Assembly: GCA_035459025.1 (NCBI GenBank)
Contig: DATHYT010000099.1
Location: 1-52,999, forward strand
Length of the DNA stretch: 52,999 nt
Source of the DNA: JAABQT01 sp035459025
Lineage (GTDB): Bacteria; Pseudomonadota; Gammaproteobacteria; Burkholderiales; SG8-39
Direction: 5' to 3'
Under the pieces are notes generated by a model. That model worked only from the letters and a program-made list of their open reading frames with translations, did no database searches and had not been told where the DNA came from. Within the stretch, counting starts at the first letter, position 1. Every line of letters starts with the position of its first letter. This document shows, piece after piece, positions 7,396 to 17,141 of the stretch. Position numbers and translations under genes: made by a program.

Positions 7396-8873
7396 ACCAG
7401 GAAGTCGAGCTCGAGTCGACGCTGCAGCTCGCGCGCGAGCCGGAGTGCCTCCTTGAGGCAGGATCGCTCGAAGGCGTTGAGCGCGCTCGGGTCAATGCGA
7501 TTGGCGAGGTCCTCGCCGGCACCACGCCCGCCCGCGCGCGCCTTGCGCGCGCCCGCCTGGATGCGCAGGCGCAGGCCCTGGATGAAATGAAACGCATCGA
7601 CCAGGGCGCCCGTCTCGGCCTCGGGCTGATCGCGCACCTCGCGGTAGGCGCGAAGGCGGTCGGCCGTGTTGGTCTGGCGTACACCGCTCGCCAGCGCGAG
7701 CACGCGCGCTGCGTCGACGAAGATGCGCGCGCCGTTCGCCTTCAGGTTCACCGTGCGCGGCGCCCCGGGCGCGTCCGTCGTGACGAGCGCGCCGAAGCGG
7801 CTGCGCGCCGGCCGCATCCGTGTCGCCACCTGCGCCAGCAGCCTCAGGAAGGGGGCGTGCCCGCGCACCCGCTCGACGATCCAGCCGCGCAGCTCCGTAG
7901 CCAGGACCTCGTCGCCGTGAATCGGCCGCAGATCGAGGCAGATTGCGGCGTCCAGCAGCGCTTGCGGGCTCGTGACGTTGAGCCAGCCGGTCATTTTCGC
8001 TCGCCATTCTTCCAGCGTCAGGCACAGCGCGGGGTTGCTCGCCATGATGTTGCCCTCGCACAGCGGGAATCCGCAGGCGTCGAGTGCCCGATTGACCTCG
8101 TGGGCGAAGGGGATCAGTTGCGCGCGCGCCGCGTCGGGCGCGACGCCCTCCGGTGCTGCGAACACCAGCCCGTTGTCCTGGTCCGTGCTGAACGTCTGCT
8201 CCAGGCGGCCTTCGCTGCCGAAGGCTAGCCAGGTCCAGCGGATGCGGTTCAGCTCGTGGCGCCGGCGCACCACCTCGATGACGCGACGCGTGAGTCGGTC
8301 GTTCAGCACGGAGATGAAGAGCGTCAGCGGCTCGGGCGCCGTGCCCTGTTCGATGAGCAGCGTGGCGAGGCCGCGGACTTGCTCCGCGAGACCCGCCAGC
8401 GTCTCGATGCTGTCCGCGAGCCGGATTTCCATGGTGAGTTCGCCCAGCCCAAGCCGTTGCAGCGCGAACAGGTCGCGCTCCGACACCACCCCGAGCAGCC
8501 GCCCGCCCTCGGTCACCAGGATGTGCCGGATGCGCCGCTCGGTCATCTCCAGCGCGGCCTCGTAGGCGAAGGCGTGCGGGGGCAGCGTGACCAGGTCGCG
8601 GCTCATGAAATCCGTGACGCGCCGCTCCAGGCCGCCCGCGCTCGCCACCTGCACCAGATCGCGGCTGGTGAAGATGCCCGCGGGGCGCGAGTGGGCGTCG
8701 ACGATGATCACCGAGCCCACGTCGCTGTCCTGCATGATGCGGGCGGCCTCGGCGACGCTGCGCTGCTCCTCGCAGGTGATCACCGCGCGCCGCACGAGAG
8801 CCTGCAGGGGCAGGGCGAACGCCTGGCGCTCTCCCGCCATGCGCTCGCGCAGATCGGGGCGCGGCTCAGCCAT
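7392..8873 (-). CDS. CBS-domain nucleotidyltransferase (DUF294 family)
   Basis: A 493-residue protein. Two CBS domains (about 25-140, e.g. DVGSVIIVD and RRIRHILVTEGGRLLGVVSERDL) precede a GlnD-like nucleotidyltransferase domain with GSEGRLEQTFSTDQD (219-233), the GSxxRxEQ...DxD pattern that binds metal and NTP. A DUF294 C-terminal domain with a helical ending follows. Family members often carry an N-terminal cyclic-nucleotide-binding domain, which is absent here. The ATG at 8873 was preferred to an in-frame TTG at 8894 that overlaps the upstream stop, because GGGGG precedes the ATG. The target of nucleotidylation is unknown. Confidence 0.87.
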   Translation of the reverse strand: MAEPRPDLRERMAGERQAFALPLQALVRRAVITCEEQRSVAEAARIMQDSDVGSVIIVDAHSRPAGIFTSRDLVQVASAGGLERRVTDFMSRDLVTLPPHAFAYEAALEMTERRIRHILVTEGGRLLGVVSERDLFALQRLGLGELTMEIRLADSIETLAGLAEQVRGLATLLIEQGTAPEPLTLFISVLNDRLTRRVIEVVRRRHELNRIRWTWLAFGSEGRLEQTFSTDQDNGLVFAAPEGVAPDAARAQLIPFAHEVNRALDACGFPLCEGNIMASNPALCLTLEEWRAKMTGWLNVTSPQALLDAAICLDLRPIHGDEVLATELRGWIVERVRGHAPFLRLLAQVATRMRPARSRFGALVTTDAPGAPRTVNLKANGARIFVDAARVLALASGVRQTNTADRLRAYREVRDQPEAETGALVDAFHFIQGLRLRIQAGARKARAGGRGAGEDLANRIDPSALNAFERSCLKEALRLARELQRRLELDFLV

Positions 8874-8890
8874 GCCGGCGGCCCCCGGGC

Positions 8891-11035
8891 TCAATAGCGC
8901 AGCCGCGCATAGTAAGTCTCACGCGATGCGTCGAGCGCCTGCCCCAGGGTCGCGATTCCCTGCTCGCGCAGGAGCGTAAGCAGGCGCAGGAATGCTTCGC
9001 CCGTGAGCAGCGCGTCACCGAGCGCAGTGTGCCGCCCGATGACCGGCAGGCCGAGCCGCGCGGCGATCGCCTCGAGCCGATGGTCCTGCTGCGCGGGCTG
9101 CGCCACCGCCGACAGCAGCAGCGTGTCGAGCACCGGCTGCTCGAACCGCACGCGCGCCGCCTTTTCCTTCAATTCGAGAAAGCGCATGTCGAACGCAGCG
9201 TTGTGCGCCACCAGGATCGTGTCCTCGCAAAAGCGGTGAAAGGCGGGCAGGACCTCCTCGATCTTGGGCTGGCCCTCCAGCATGCGCGCGTCGATGCCGT
9301 GCACCTTGGCGGATTCCGGGTTCAGCGGGCGCCGCGGGTCGACCAACTTCTCGAACACCTCGCTTCGCAGCAGCCGTCCATTGACGACGCGAATCGCTCC
9401 GATGCTGATGATCTCGTCTCCGCCCGAGGGCGCGAGCCCGGTGGTTTCGAGGTCGAACACGGTATAAGCGAGCTCGGCGAGCGGCCGCTCCCTCAGGTCC
9501 AGCGACGCGCCGGCGTGCGCGAACAGGTCGAAATCGTAGAACTCGGGCCGGCTCTGGATCGAGGCTTCCGCCCGCACCGGGGCGGCGACGGGCTCGCCGG
9601 CCGGCAGCAGGAAGCGAAAGCAGGCGTCGCGCTGCCCGGCCGGCCCCTCGCGCTGCAGCCACAGCTCGCCGCCGTGACGCTCGATGACGTCGCGCAGCGT
9701 GAGCGGCGATTCCTGCGCGCCAGCGCGCAGCGGCTCGCTTTCCCATTGTGTCAGCGCGTCGTGGCCGACCACGGCGCCGCGCCAGCCCAGATCAAGCTCG
9801 ACGAACCGCTCGGCGGCCCGCGCGGCGAAGCGGATCCGGTGCACCCCGTAGTCCTCCTTGAGGCGCGCGGCAAGAAAGCACAGCGCGTGCACGAAGCTGA
9901 AACTGTCCACCGTCAGCCACAGCGATTCGTCGATCGGCTCGAGTGCCGCCTCCACCCCCGCCAGCGCCCGTATGCGCCCCTCGGCGACGCGCAGCAGGTC
10001 CAGCGCCTGCATGTCCTCCAGGATGAGGCTCGCCTTCAACGCCTCGCCGTAGGTCTGCAGCGCACGCCGGATCGAGTGCGACAGCGTCTGCGACTCGTCG
10101 ACGACGATGTCGACGAACCGGCGCTGCCGTTCCGCCTCCATGTCGGGGTAGCGCGCCAGGTTCTCCGCGGCTGCCCGGATATTGGCCACCGGGGCACGGG
10201 CGTGGGTGGCAATCGACTGCAGCGTCGCAAGGTGCTGCGCCTCGCGCTCCAGCAACCCGGTCACGTCGCTCAGGGTAAAGACGATCCCGGCCAGCTCGCC
10301 GCCGGCGCCGCGATAGGGTGCCGCCTCGAACTTGACCAGGCGCGCCGGGCCCGCGGGCGCCACGAAGCGCGTGCGCGGCGCGGCTGCGCCGCGCTGGCGC
10401 GACTGCTCGAGCTTCTCGATCGCGTGCGCCACCTGTTCGCGATCGATCAGCGTGAAGATCGATCGCCCCAGCCCGACCGGCGCCGCTGCCGCCGGGCTCG
10501 CGTCGTTGCGCAGCAGCGCCCGCGCCTGCTCGTTGTAGAGCATGATGCGGCCCTCGGCGTTGCAGACGAGCACGCCTTCGACGAGCTCCGACATCAGCGC
10601 CGCGAGCCGGTTGCGCTCTTCCTCCAGATCCGCGAGCGCCGCCTGCACACGCGCGTCCGACACGGCGCGCAGGCGCCGCGTTTCCTGCGCCAGCTGGTCG
10701 ATCTCGCGGGCGAGCCGCACCAGCTCGCCCGCGCCGTCACTCGCCACCGGCGTGTCCCCTTGGGCGGCCCGCGCGCCGCGCGTCAGTTCGGCGAGCGCCG
10801 CGGCCGGCTCTACGTACGACGCAAACAGCCATCGGACAGTGCCCGCGCATAGCGCGAACAGCGCCAGAGCGCCAAAGATGATCAGCGGCATGCGCGGCTC
10901 CAGTATGCCCAGCACGACGTCGCGGTCGGGCGCCGCCAGTGCCGCCACCACCGCCAGTGCGGTGGCCAGCGGCACCCCCACCCCCGCGGCAAACAAAACC
11001 GCCACCCAGAGCGCGAACTTGCCGCGGGCCTTCAC
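8891..11035 (-). CDS. membrane PAS / kinase-like / DnaQ exonuclease fusion protein
   Basis: A 714-residue multidomain protein. It has two membrane segments (about 8-34 and 50-72), a HAMP-like and coiled-coil stretch (73-148) and a PAS domain (about 149-262). A DHp-like helix pair follows with H278 in ATHARAPVANIR, then a degraded ATPase region (about 370-477) where I see no N-box but do see the closing RHGGELWL. The C-terminal DEDDh 3'-5' exonuclease domain (about 523-690) has D528/E530 in FDLETTG, D616 in HNAAFDMRF and H669/D674 in HTALGDA, so it looks catalytically complete. The GTG at 11035 overlaps the receiver gene's TGA. It is often named 'DNA polymerase III epsilon', but the architecture argues for signalling. 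Confidence 0.88.
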   Translation of the reverse strand: MKARGKFALWVAVLFAAGVGVPLATALAVVAALAAPDRDVVLGILEPRMPLIIFGALALFALCAGTVRWLFASYVEPAAALAELTRGARAAQGDTPVASDGAGELVRLAREIDQLAQETRRLRAVSDARVQAALADLEEERNRLAALMSELVEGVLVCNAEGRIMLYNEQARALLRNDASPAAAAPVGLGRSIFTLIDREQVAHAIEKLEQSRQRGAAAPRTRFVAPAGPARLVKFEAAPYRGAGGELAGIVFTLSDVTGLLEREAQHLATLQSIATHARAPVANIRAAAENLARYPDMEAERQRRFVDIVVDESQTLSHSIRRALQTYGEALKASLILEDMQALDLLRVAEGRIRALAGVEAALEPIDESLWLTVDSFSFVHALCFLAARLKEDYGVHRIRFAARAAERFVELDLGWRGAVVGHDALTQWESEPLRAGAQESPLTLRDVIERHGGELWLQREGPAGQRDACFRFLLPAGEPVAAPVRAEASIQSRPEFYDFDLFAHAGASLDLRERPLAELAYTVFDLETTGLAPSGGDEIISIGAIRVVNGRLLRSEVFEKLVDPRRPLNPESAKVHGIDARMLEGQPKIEEVLPAFHRFCEDTILVAHNAAFDMRFLELKEKAARVRFEQPVLDTLLLSAVAQPAQQDHRLEAIAARLGLPVIGRHTALGDALLTGEAFLRLLTLLREQGIATLGQALDASRETYYARLRY

Positions 11036-11406
11036 GCGCGATGCGAGAGCAGCTGTTGGATAGTGGCCACCAGCTCCGCGCTCGAGAAAGGCTTGGTCAC
11101 GTACAGATCCGCCCCCAGCGACATGCCCTTGTTTACCTCCACCTCGCGGCCCTTCGCCGAAAGCATCACGATCTTGATGTCCCGCCACTTGGGCTCCGCC
11201 CGCATGCGCTGGCATACCTCGTAGCCGCTCAGCTTCGGCACCATCACGTCGAGCAGCACGAGGTCGGGCCGAAACGCATCGAGCTGCGCGATCGCCTCCA
11301 CGCCATTGGCGGCCACCTTCACATCGTAGCCGTTCTTCTCGAGCAGGAATTCGAGCGCGGCCACGATGTTCGGCTCGTCGTCGACAAGCAACACTTTCTT
11401 GCTCAC
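11032..11406 (-). CDS. single-domain response regulator (CheY-like receiver)
   Basis: A 124-residue stand-alone receiver with D10/D11, phosphoacceptor D53 (LLDVMVP), S83 and K105 (VTKPFS) all in place, and no output domain. It could be a phosphorelay intermediate between the CrbS-like kinase and the downstream fusion protein. The start is GTG at 11406 with GGAGGG upstream. It lies 40 bases after the kinase gene and overlaps the fusion gene by 4 bases. Confidence 0.93.
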   Translation of the reverse strand: MSKKVLLVDDEPNIVAALEFLLEKNGYDVKVAANGVEAIAQLDAFRPDLVLLDVMVPKLSGYEVCQRMRAEPKWRDIKIVMLSAKGREVEVNKGMSLGADLYVTKPFSSAELVATIQQLLSHRA

Positions 11407-11446
11407 TCCAGGCCCTCCTCAGTGCGGCCTCCGGGCGCGGCGTCGC

Positions 11447-14215
11447 TCATGCGGTGCGCGCGCTCAGGGTGTGGCGGTGCCGCGGCACGGGCAGCGTAAA
11501 CGAGAAGCACGCGCCCTCACCCACCCGGCTCTCTACCCACAACCGCCCGCCGAGTCGCTCCACGATCTGGCGGCAGATGTGCAGACCGAGGCCCGTACCC
11601 TGCGGCTTGTCCGTCAGCGCGTTTCCGACCTGGCGGAATTTCTCGAAGATGATCTCCTGGTCCGCCAGGCTGATGCCGGGCCCGTTGTCCTTCACGTCGA
11701 CCCGCACCGCGTCCCTTTCCTCGAGCAGGGACACTTCGACACGCCCGCGGTCGGCCTGGCAGAACTTGGCGGCGTTCGACAGCAAATTGAGCAGCACCTG
11801 CTTCACGCGGTCGGGATCGGCGTGCACCGGCGGGACGATGCCCGGCATGCGCAACTCCAGGCGCACCGCGCGCTCCCGGAAGACCTCGCTCATGCCGGTG
11901 ACGGTCTCAGCCACGATCTCGCGCATGTCGACCGACTTGGTATGCCACTCCGCCGCGCCCGACTCGAGCTTCGCGAGATCGAGCACCTGGTTGATGAGAC
12001 GCGTGAGCCGCTCGGTTTCCTTGGCGATGATATCGAGGAACTTGGTGCGCTGCGGCAGCGCCAACTTGGGGTCGTCGCGCAGGATCTCGGAGAACGCGCG
12101 GATCGAGGTGAGTGGCGTGCGCAGCTCGTGCGTGACGGTGGAAATGAAATCGTCCTTCATCCGATCGAGCTCCTGCAGCCGCTCGTTCGCCCTGCGCAGC
12201 TCGGCGGTCGCGGCCTCGAGCTCGCGCGACTTCTGCTCCAGCTGTCGGCTATACACCACCACCTGCGACGCTTCGTCGAGGATCGCGCGCACTTCGTCGA
12301 GCGTCAGCGCCTCTTCCTTGACCACCGAGGCCACCATGATGTGCGCGGATGCCGCGCCGATGACACCGGCAAGATGCGTCTCGGCGAAATAGACGAGGTC
12401 GGCGTCCGCCTCCGGGCCCAGCGCCGACGGCTCCAGGCCACGCGTGCGCGCGTACTCGGCGAATTCCTCCTGCGCGGCGCCTGCGCCGACGAAGCGCGCC
12501 AGCAGGTTCTGCAGCTCGGCGGCGGGGGCCTTGCCGCGCCAGAACCCCGCCCCGCCCACCGGCGCGGGCCGCGTGAACACGTCCACGAACATGCTCGCCT
12601 GGCGCAGCTCCTCCGGGCCGGGCGCGCGCAGCAGGGACACCCCGACGTAGGCGCCGATGTTGGCCGCCATGCTCCAGATCATCGCGTGCGTGATCTGATC
12701 CAGTCCGCCCAGGCCGAACAGCTCGAGCGGCCGCAGCAGCGCGATGCCCCAAGGTCCTTCTTCCAGGAACCCGATCGGCAGCCACCCGGAGCGCGCGAAG
12801 GCGGGCAGCAGCAGCGTGTAGAACCACACGGTGAATCCCGCCGCCAGCCCCGCGAGCGCGCCCAGGCGCGTGCCGCCCTTCCAGAAGATCCCGCCCAGCG
12901 CCGCCGGTGCAAACTGCGCCACCGCCGCGAAAGAGATCAGGCCGATGGCGACCAGCGCGTAGGCCTCGCCCGCCACCCTGAAATACAGGTAGCCGAGAAG
13001 CAGCACCGCCACAATGGCGCCGCGCCGGATGCCGAGCAGCAATCCGCTCAGGTCCGGCCGCTCGTTCAGGCGCAGTGCGCGCATGCGCAGCAGCACCGGC
13101 ATCACCAGGTCGTTGCACACCATGGTCGAGAGCGCGATGGTCTCGACGATGACCATGCCGGTGGCCGCGGACAGCCCGCCGATGAACACGATCAGCGCCA
13201 GCAGTTCCTGCTTCTCGACCATCGGCAGCGTCAGCACGAACGTGTCGGCGTCGACGCCGCCCCCCGGGAAGTGCAGCAGCCCGCCGAACGCGATCGGCAG
13301 CACGAACACATTGATCGCCAGCATGTACAGCGGGAACAGCCAGATCGCCTTGTTCAGGTGCTTTTCGTCCTTGTTCTCGATCACCGTGACCTGGAACTGC
13401 CGCGGCAGGAACATGATCGCCATCATCGACAGGATGGTGAGCCAGACCCAGCTCGAGTAGCTGCCGGAGACGGCGTCGAAGGGCGTGAGCATGGCGGCGA
13501 GCTTCGGCTCCGCGGCTGCCCGCGCGAACAGGTCGCCGAAGCCGTTGTAGATGCCCCAGGTCACCCAGGCGCCGACCGCGAGGAACGCCACCAGCTTGAC
13601 CAGCGACTCGAAGGCGATCGCCGCCACCATGCCCTCGTGATGCTCCGAGGTGTCGAGATGGCGCGTGCCGAACAGGATCGTGAACGCGGCGAGGAACAGC
13701 GCCACGAAGAGGGCCGTGTCCTGCAGCACCGGCACGGTGCCCAGCTTGGCCGGCATGACGATGTCCGGGTACTGCAGCACGACCGCAAAGGTGTTCGAGA
13801 TCGCCTTCAGCTGCAGCGAGATGTAGGGCACGATGCCGATCACCGCGATCACGGTCACCATGCCGGCGAGCAGCGCGCTCTTGCCGTAGCGCGAGGACAC
13901 GAAGTCGGCGAGCGAGGTGATGCGGTTCTGCTTGCTGATGCGCAGGATCTTGCGCATCACGATCCACCACAGCGCGATCATCAGGGTCGGGCCGATGTAG
14001 ATGGGGAGGAATCCCACGCCGTTTTCGGCCGCGCGACCCACACTGCCGTAGAAGGTCCACGCGGTGGCGTAGACGGCGAGCGACAGGCTGTAGACGTAGG
14101 GGCTGTCGATCAGCGAGCGGCCGGCATCGGCGCGCCGGTCGGCGTAGTACGCGATCGCGAACAGCAGCCCGATGTAGGCGAACGAGGTAAGGACGACGAC
14201 CCAGCCCTGCAGCAT
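11447..14215 (-). CDS. crbS: transporter-type sensor histidine kinase (CrbS/CbrA-like)
   Basis: A 922-residue protein. Residues 1 to about 560 form an SSS/SLC5 transporter domain with about 13 membrane segments. A linker and coiled coil (to about 680) lead to a full histidine kinase core: H696 in THELRTPLTSIR, an N-box (LLNLLSNAAKF, Asn near 814), DNGPGIS and GTGLGLHI. Such kinases sense their signal through the transporter domain. The ATG at 14215 was chosen as the first Met of the membrane domain. CbrA partners with an NtrC-type regulator, whereas the regulator here is FixJ-type and acs is adjacent, so CrbS (the acetate switch) fits better. Confidence 0.92.
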   Translation of the reverse strand: MLQGWVVVLTSFAYIGLLFAIAYYADRRADAGRSLIDSPYVYSLSLAVYATAWTFYGSVGRAAENGVGFLPIYIGPTLMIALWWIVMRKILRISKQNRITSLADFVSSRYGKSALLAGMVTVIAVIGIVPYISLQLKAISNTFAVVLQYPDIVMPAKLGTVPVLQDTALFVALFLAAFTILFGTRHLDTSEHHEGMVAAIAFESLVKLVAFLAVGAWVTWGIYNGFGDLFARAAAEPKLAAMLTPFDAVSGSYSSWVWLTILSMMAIMFLPRQFQVTVIENKDEKHLNKAIWLFPLYMLAINVFVLPIAFGGLLHFPGGGVDADTFVLTLPMVEKQELLALIVFIGGLSAATGMVIVETIALSTMVCNDLVMPVLLRMRALRLNERPDLSGLLLGIRRGAIVAVLLLGYLYFRVAGEAYALVAIGLISFAAVAQFAPAALGGIFWKGGTRLGALAGLAAGFTVWFYTLLLPAFARSGWLPIGFLEEGPWGIALLRPLELFGLGGLDQITHAMIWSMAANIGAYVGVSLLRAPGPEELRQASMFVDVFTRPAPVGGAGFWRGKAPAAELQNLLARFVGAGAAQEEFAEYARTRGLEPSALGPEADADLVYFAETHLAGVIGAASAHIMVASVVKEEALTLDEVRAILDEASQVVVYSRQLEQKSRELEAATAELRRANERLQELDRMKDDFISTVTHELRTPLTSIRAFSEILRDDPKLALPQRTKFLDIIAKETERLTRLINQVLDLAKLESGAAEWHTKSVDMREIVAETVTGMSEVFRERAVRLELRMPGIVPPVHADPDRVKQVLLNLLSNAAKFCQADRGRVEVSLLEERDAVRVDVKDNGPGISLADQEIIFEKFRQVGNALTDKPQGTGLGLHICRQIVERLGGRLWVESRVGEGACFSFTLPVPRHRHTLSARTA

Positions 14216-14235
14216 GCCGAGCCCTTGTCTTGCCG

Positions 14236-14433
14236 CTAACCGCGCCGCTCGATCACCAGGGCCATCAGCCCGATGAGCGACGCCCAGGCGAGAAAGAAGT
14301 ACACGTACAGCACGGGAATGCCGAACATCATGCGCGGCACGTTGAACACGGCGAGCAGCGGATAGTTGAACAGCAGCAGGCCGAGCAGGCACAAGGCCGC
14401 CAGGCGCTGGCCCCGGACATCGTACTCTCCCAT
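14236..14433 (-). CDS. small two-helix membrane protein between acs and the sensor kinase
   Basis: A 65-residue protein with two hydrophobic segments (about 10-30 and 37-61), a charged N-terminus and a C-terminal IERRG. The ATG at 14433 has GGGAGG upstream, which supports real translation. It lies 38 bases after acs and 20 bases before the kinase gene. By analogy with the DUF4212 and symporter pair, it could be a small subunit for the SSS-like domain of the kinase (inference). I do not recognise the family. Confidence 0.75.
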   Translation of the reverse strand: MGEYDVRGQRLAALCLLGLLLFNYPLLAVFNVPRMMFGIPVLYVYFFLAWASLIGLMALVIERRG

Positions 14434-14445
14434 GCCGCCTCCCTT

Positions 14446-14465
14446 GCGCCGCCGCAGGGCGGCGC
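14446..14465 (-). other. GC hairpin between acs and the downstream sensor genes
   Basis: Arms 14446-14453 (GCGCCGCC) and 14458-14465 (GGCGGCGC) give 8 perfect G-C pairs with a 4-base loop, just after the acs stop and before the ribosome binding site of the next gene. There is no U-tract. It could stabilise the acs mRNA 3' end and lower expression of the sensor genes relative to acs. Confidence 0.4.
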
Positions 14466-14471
14466 GCGTCG

Positions 14472-16442
<1,971 letters not shown>

Positions 16443-16526
16443 GCAACTCCTCCTCTGAAAACGTGCGTCGAATTGAATCAAGCGTATGCTAGATTAAGCG
16501 CCTTCCGCAACTCTTCCGCCGCCCCG
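16443..16526. promoter_or_regulatory. divergent promoter region of acs and the yqhA-like gene
   Basis: An 84-base gap between divergent start codons. Bases 16462-16499 are clearly AT-richer than the surroundings (GAATTGAATCAAGC, GCTAGATTAAGC). I see no good -35/-10 pair and no -24/-12 signature. If the CrbR-like regulator acts on acs, its site should lie here. Confidence 0.5.
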
Positions 16527-17141
16527 ATGACACCCCTGCCCGGCGAGCGCGCCCTGCGCCCGTTGAAGCCGCTGCCCAATCTCATTTTCGCCAGCCGCTG
16601 GCTGCAGCTGCCGCTGTACCTCGGCCTGATCGTCGCCCAGGGCGTGTACGTGTGGCTGTTCTGGCAGGAGCTGTACTACCTGCTGCTCGCCGCTTTCGGC
16701 AACGCGAACGCCCTCGGCCACGTCATCGACGCGGTCACGGTGGAGGGCGTCGCGCGCCCGGCCAAGCTCACCGAGACCGTCATCATGCTGGTGGTGCTCG
16801 GCCTGATCGACGTGGTGATGATCTCGAACCTGCTCATCATGGTCATCGTCGGCGGTTACGAGACGTTCGTCTCGCGCCTCGGCCTGGAGAGCCATCCCGA
16901 CCAGCCCGAGTGGCTCTCGCACGTGAACGCCTCGGTGCTCAAGGTGAAGCTCGCGACGGCGATCATCGGCATCTCGTCGATCCACCTGCTGAAGACCTTC
17001 ATCAACGCCTCGGCGTACGACGAGAAGACCATCATCGCGCAGGTCGGCATCCATATCACGTTCCTGCTGTCGGCGATGGCGATCGCGGCGAGCGACCGTC
17101 TCATGCCGCAGGCGCCTTTACGTCACGGTGGTCGCGCATGA
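16527..17141 (+). CDS. YqhA/UPF0114 family membrane protein
   Basis: A 204-residue integral membrane protein with about four hydrophobic segments (about 28-55, 88-112, 145-160 and 175-192). VMISNLLIMVIVGGYETFVSRL and KLATAIIGISSIHLLKTFI match the conserved core of the UPF0114/YqhA family, whose function is not established. The ATG at 16527 has no clear Shine-Dalgarno. It overlaps the fumarase start by 4 bases (ATGA) and so leads the plus-strand operon. Confidence 0.85.
   Translation: MTPLPGERALRPLKPLPNLIFASRWLQLPLYLGLIVAQGVYVWLFWQELYYLLLAAFGNANALGHVIDAVTVEGVARPAKLTETVIMLVVLGLIDVVMISNLLIMVIVGGYETFVSRLGLESHPDQPEWLSHVNASVLKVKLATAIIGISSIHLLKTFINASAYDEKTIIAQVGIHITFLLSAMAIAASDRLMPQAPLRHGGRA

Noticed and set aside
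8891..11035. Annotation as the replicative DNA polymerase III epsilon subunit
   Set aside because: DnaQ is about 230-250 residues and soluble. This protein has two membrane helices, a PAS domain and a kinase-like core before the exonuclease domain.
11366..14239. A 957-codon open frame on the plus strand opposite the sensor kinase
   Set aside because: It is a shadow caused by GC-rich third positions. Its product is a low-complexity Arg/His/Gln/Asp-rich string without domains, while the opposite strand encodes a complete kinase.
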